NCBI GenBank assembly: GCA_002433335.1
Contig: DJHY01000027.1
Span: 1,227-9,531 of the forward strand
Source: Rhodospirillaceae bacterium UBA6608
GTDB taxonomy: Bacteria; Pseudomonadota; Alphaproteobacteria; Rhodospirillales_A; Casp-alpha2
Length of the DNA stretch: 8,305 nt
Direction: 5' to 3'
Positions 6,838 to 8,305 of this stretch are shown piece by piece; position 1 is the stretch's first letter, and each line of letters opens with the position of its first letter. A model generated the notes under the pieces. That model did no database searches. It was not told the origin of the DNA and saw only the letters and a program-made list of their open reading frames with translations. The translations under genes were made by a program, and so were the position numbers.

Positions 6838-7074
6838 CCAGGTTGCCGTATCGGATCGGCGTCGGTGTGCCCTGGACGTTGTTACGCGGGCAGAAATTCC
6901 CTGCGTTGGGTCATCAATCAGAGAACGATGATCCGACAGGCTGCATTTTGCAAGCATACCTTATGCGACAGGTTCGTCGATCGGCAACGTCCAGACGGTT
7001 TAAACAATATACCGTCATTTGCATTCGTAAATATGTCTTACGCTGAAAATTTGGGAAAGACTTAAAAAGTACAC

Positions 7075-7089
7075 AACTGAATTTCAGTT
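7075..7089. repeat. 15-nt perfect palindrome, candidate operator
   Basis: AACTGAA-T-TTCAGTT has 7-bp arms around one central base. It lies 14 nt upstream of the weak -10-like TATAAA at 7103-7108, so it would overlap a -35 region. It does not match the ATTC-N8-GAAT box. Confidence 0.45.
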
Positions 7090-7131
7090 TAAGTTATTTG
7101 AATATAAACGGCAACGAGGCTGATGCCATTC

Positions 7132-7184
7132 GCCTAAAAGCCAAGCGTTTAGGCCGGTTGCGCAGCGCAAAGCGAGCGTTTTGC
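7132..7184 (+). other. Stacked stem-loops in the leader of the 310-residue protein
   Basis: Three dyads lie within 53 nt. GCCTAAA-N9-TTTAGGC (7132-7154) has a 7-bp stem. TTGCGC-A-GCGCAA (7158-7170) is a 13-nt palindrome. The segment 7167-7184 forms an 8-bp imperfect stem (one G-T pair). The last two share bases 7167-7170, so as RNA they exclude one another. This could be a regulatory leader or part of a small RNA. Confidence 0.4.
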
Positions 7185-7243
7185 AGCGGGGGCGGCAGAA
7201 AATGCCCATTGCGCGCCGTCTCATTCCGGGCAGTAATTGCGCA

Positions 7244-7250
7244 GAGGAGG
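7244..7250 (+). promoter_or_regulatory. Ribosome binding site of the 310-residue protein
   Basis: GAGGAGG followed by CCGGA and the ATG at 7256. This near-perfect site decides the start against the in-frame TTG at 7181, which would add 25 residues over the hairpin region. Confidence 0.7.
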
Positions 7251-7255
7251 CCGGA

Positions 7256-8188
7256 ATGGTTGAGCAAATTCCTTCGCAAAATTCAGCGCTGCTGTTGATG
7301 AACGCGGTGGCGGATACGTCACGTGCGAGTTCCAATAGATCCTCTTCGCTCATTGATTTATTGGCGAAAGAAGACCCGGAAAAAGCCAGCGCGCTGAAGA
7401 AGAAGATGGAAGAGGCGGATAGCCTGATCCAGCAACTCAAGTCGCGCAAAGTCGATTTCAATGAGCAACGCAAGGCGGCGGCTCAGCAGAAAATTCAGCG
7501 AATCAAGGCGCAGTTGGAATCCCTGCGCTTGCTGGCTTCGGTCAATCCCGAGGCCGCTGCACGGCGGGCCGCGCAGCTTAGTCGCGAATTGGCGGCAGCG
7601 GTAAAGGAGTATGCCGCGGCTGGCGGAGGCGCTGCCGGGGCCGTCGGGTCAATGGTCAGCGCGGGACAACCCGCGGCCAATACTGGTGCTGAAGCGCCGA
7701 ATGCCCAGACCACCGGAGCAGATGCGGCGGCCCCGGTTGCGGCGGCGGCAGCCGGAATCGACGCTGGTGCTGCCGGCAGTGATGACGCCGGCAAACCTGT
7801 CGGCGCGGAATCAGATAAGCAATCGCCTGTGGGCGCGGCAGTCGAGGACGCGGTCGAGGGGGAGGATGACGACGCCAGCGACATCTTCAATGACGACGGC
7901 GGGCAGACGGTTCGCGAACGGGTGTTGGAATTGTCCGCGTCGATGGGGCAGCGCTTCGCCGAAACCAGGGGCAAGCAAGAGTTCATGAGCCTGGTACGTG
8001 ATGTGAAGAATCAGCTGAAAGCGATCCTTGAAACAGCGAAACGGCAGTTGGAACGCGAGGACAACGATGCGGCGGATAAAGATATCAGCAGCGCCGAGAA
8101 AGCCCTGCAGGACGTTGACGGCGCCCTCAACCAAATGATCCCCACGATTACGGCGGGCGCGTTGGCCGGGGTGAATATCCTGGCATAG
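7256..8188 (+). CDS. Cysteine-free coiled-coil protein of unknown function
   Basis: I do not recognise this 310-residue protein. It has no signal peptide, no cysteine and a tripartite build. Residues 40-119 are charged helical/coiled-coil sequence (SALKKKMEEADSLIQQLKSR and following heptad-like stretches). Residues 120-200 are a low-complexity Ala/Gly/Asp/Pro linker. Residues 199-214 are an acidic patch (EGEDDDASDIFNDD). Residues 217-292 are a second charged helical segment, ending in a mildly hydrophobic tail (294-310, MIPTITAGALAGVNILA). The start at 7256 follows an excellent ribosome site. It is separated from the sox genes by the regulator and a 433-nt gap, so membership of the Sox system is uncertain. 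A structural, polar-tethering or chaperone-like role would fit the build, but nothing here proves one. Confidence 0.8.
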   Translation: MVEQIPSQNSALLLMNAVADTSRASSNRSSSLIDLLAKEDPEKASALKKKMEEADSLIQQLKSRKVDFNEQRKAAAQQKIQRIKAQLESLRLLASVNPEAAARRAAQLSRELAAAVKEYAAAGGGAAGAVGSMVSAGQPAANTGAEAPNAQTTGADAAAPVAAAAAGIDAGAAGSDDAGKPVGAESDKQSPVGAAVEDAVEGEDDDASDIFNDDGGQTVRERVLELSASMGQRFAETRGKQEFMSLVRDVKNQLKAILETAKRQLEREDNDAADKDISSAEKALQDVDGALNQMIPTITAGALAGVNILA

Positions 8189-8207
8189 ACGGTCGCACGC
8201 GTCTCCA

Positions 8208-8225
8208 CCCCGCCAACGGCGCGGG
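8208..8225. terminator. Possible hairpin between convergent protein and tRNA genes
   Basis: CCCCGCC-AAC-GGCGCGGG can form a 7-bp stem with one bulged C. It sits 20 nt after the stop of the 310-residue protein and 33 nt beyond the tRNA 3' end. No T-tract follows on either strand. Confidence 0.3.
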
Positions 8226-8257
8226 CTTATGTACGTCGTGATTTTCTAGATGAAGAA

Positions 8258-8305
8258 TGGTGCCGCCGGAGTGAATTGAACACTCGACCTCTCCCTTACC
8301 AAGGG
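8258..8305 (-). tRNA. tRNA-Thr(GGU), 3' part, runs off the window
   Basis: The minus strand reads, 5' to 3': CCC of the anticodon stem, loop TTGGTAA with anticodon GGT (8300-8298), stem GGGAG, variable loop AGGTC, T-arm GAGTG-TTCAATT-CACTC, acceptor strand CGGCGGC, discriminator A and an encoded CCA (8260-8258). The T-arm pairs perfectly and the T-loop fits TTCRANY. The visible 48 nt are the 3' half. The D-arm and 5' acceptor strand lie beyond position 8305, so the acceptor stem cannot be verified. Anticodon GGU reads ACC and ACU threonine codons. Confidence 0.92.

Larger units (their letters stand above)
6823..7255. other. 433-nt region without a gene, rich in inverted repeats
   Basis: This stretch separates the divergent regulator and 310-residue protein genes. 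No open frame with a ribosome site and protein-like composition was seen on either strand. The middle (about 6990-7110) is distinctly AT-rich against GC-rich flanks. It holds GCATA-CCT-TATGC (6954-6966), CAATATAC (7005-7012), ATTCGTAAATAT (7023-7034), a 15-nt palindrome (7075-7089) and stacked dyads at 7132-7184. No full-consensus sigma-70 promoter was found. TATAAA at 7103-7108 is a possible -10 without a good -35. Confidence 0.6.

Noticed and set aside
7181..7255. Upstream TTG start for the 310-residue protein
   Set aside because: The extra 25 residues overlap the hairpins, while ATG 7256 has GAGGAGG at ideal spacing.
7084..7473. 129-residue minus-strand frame across the leader and start of the 310-residue gene
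   Set aside because: No ribosome site or motif, and it overlaps a better supported gene and the dyad region.

Overview
This window is part of a thiosulfate-oxidation (Sox) locus from a GC-rich proteobacterium. The gene content, Tat signals and a SqrR/SoxR-type regulator suggest an alphaproteobacterium, possibly Rhodospirillales-like. That placement is by gene resemblance and composition only, and no genus can be named.

Layout. (1) Positions 1-2367, plus strand: the 3' 93% or so of soxB, the Mn-dependent sulfate thiohydrolase, followed by soxV, a CcdA-type membrane electron carrier. (2) 2377-3108, minus strand: an unrecognised exported helical protein that converges on soxV with only 9 nt between stops. 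It appears to be built from two related halves. (3) 3109-3223: a divergent control region with a perfect ACATTC-N8-GAATGT operator. (4) 3224-3853, plus: soxW, a periplasmic thioredoxin with a CPYC site. (5) 3854-3982: a candidate weak terminator and a near-consensus sigma-70 promoter with an AT-rich dyad inside its spacer. (6) 3983-6410, plus: soxC and soxD, overlapping by 17 nt, encoding the molybdenum and dihaem cytochrome subunits of sulfane dehydrogenase. (7) 6411-6474: a strong hairpin between convergent genes. (8) 6475-6822, minus: an ArsR-family regulator with the two cysteines of the persulfide sensors. (9) 6823-7255: 433 nt without a gene, AT-rich in its middle and full of inverted repeats. 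(10) 7256-8188, plus: an unrecognised 310-residue cysteine-free protein made of a coiled coil, a low-complexity linker and a second helical segment. (11) 8258-8305, minus: the 3' part of a tRNA-Thr(GGU) gene, running off the window.

How it fits together. SoxB releases sulfate from the sulfur-loaded SoxYZ carrier, and SoxCD oxidises the remaining sulfane sulfur. The presence of SoxCD predicts complete oxidation to sulfate without obligatory sulfur globules. SoxV should pass reductant from the cytoplasm to SoxW, which keeps a Sox component (probably SoxY) reduced. SoxXYZA are not in the window and may lie upstream of soxB. The regulator probably represses from the operator at 3165-3184, and perhaps from a related site in the soxC promoter, until sulfane sulfur or persulfide modifies its cysteines.

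The least explained parts are the duplicated helical protein that shares the operator with soxW, the long structured region at 6823-7255, and the 310-residue protein. No CRISPR array, insertion sequence or phage gene was seen.
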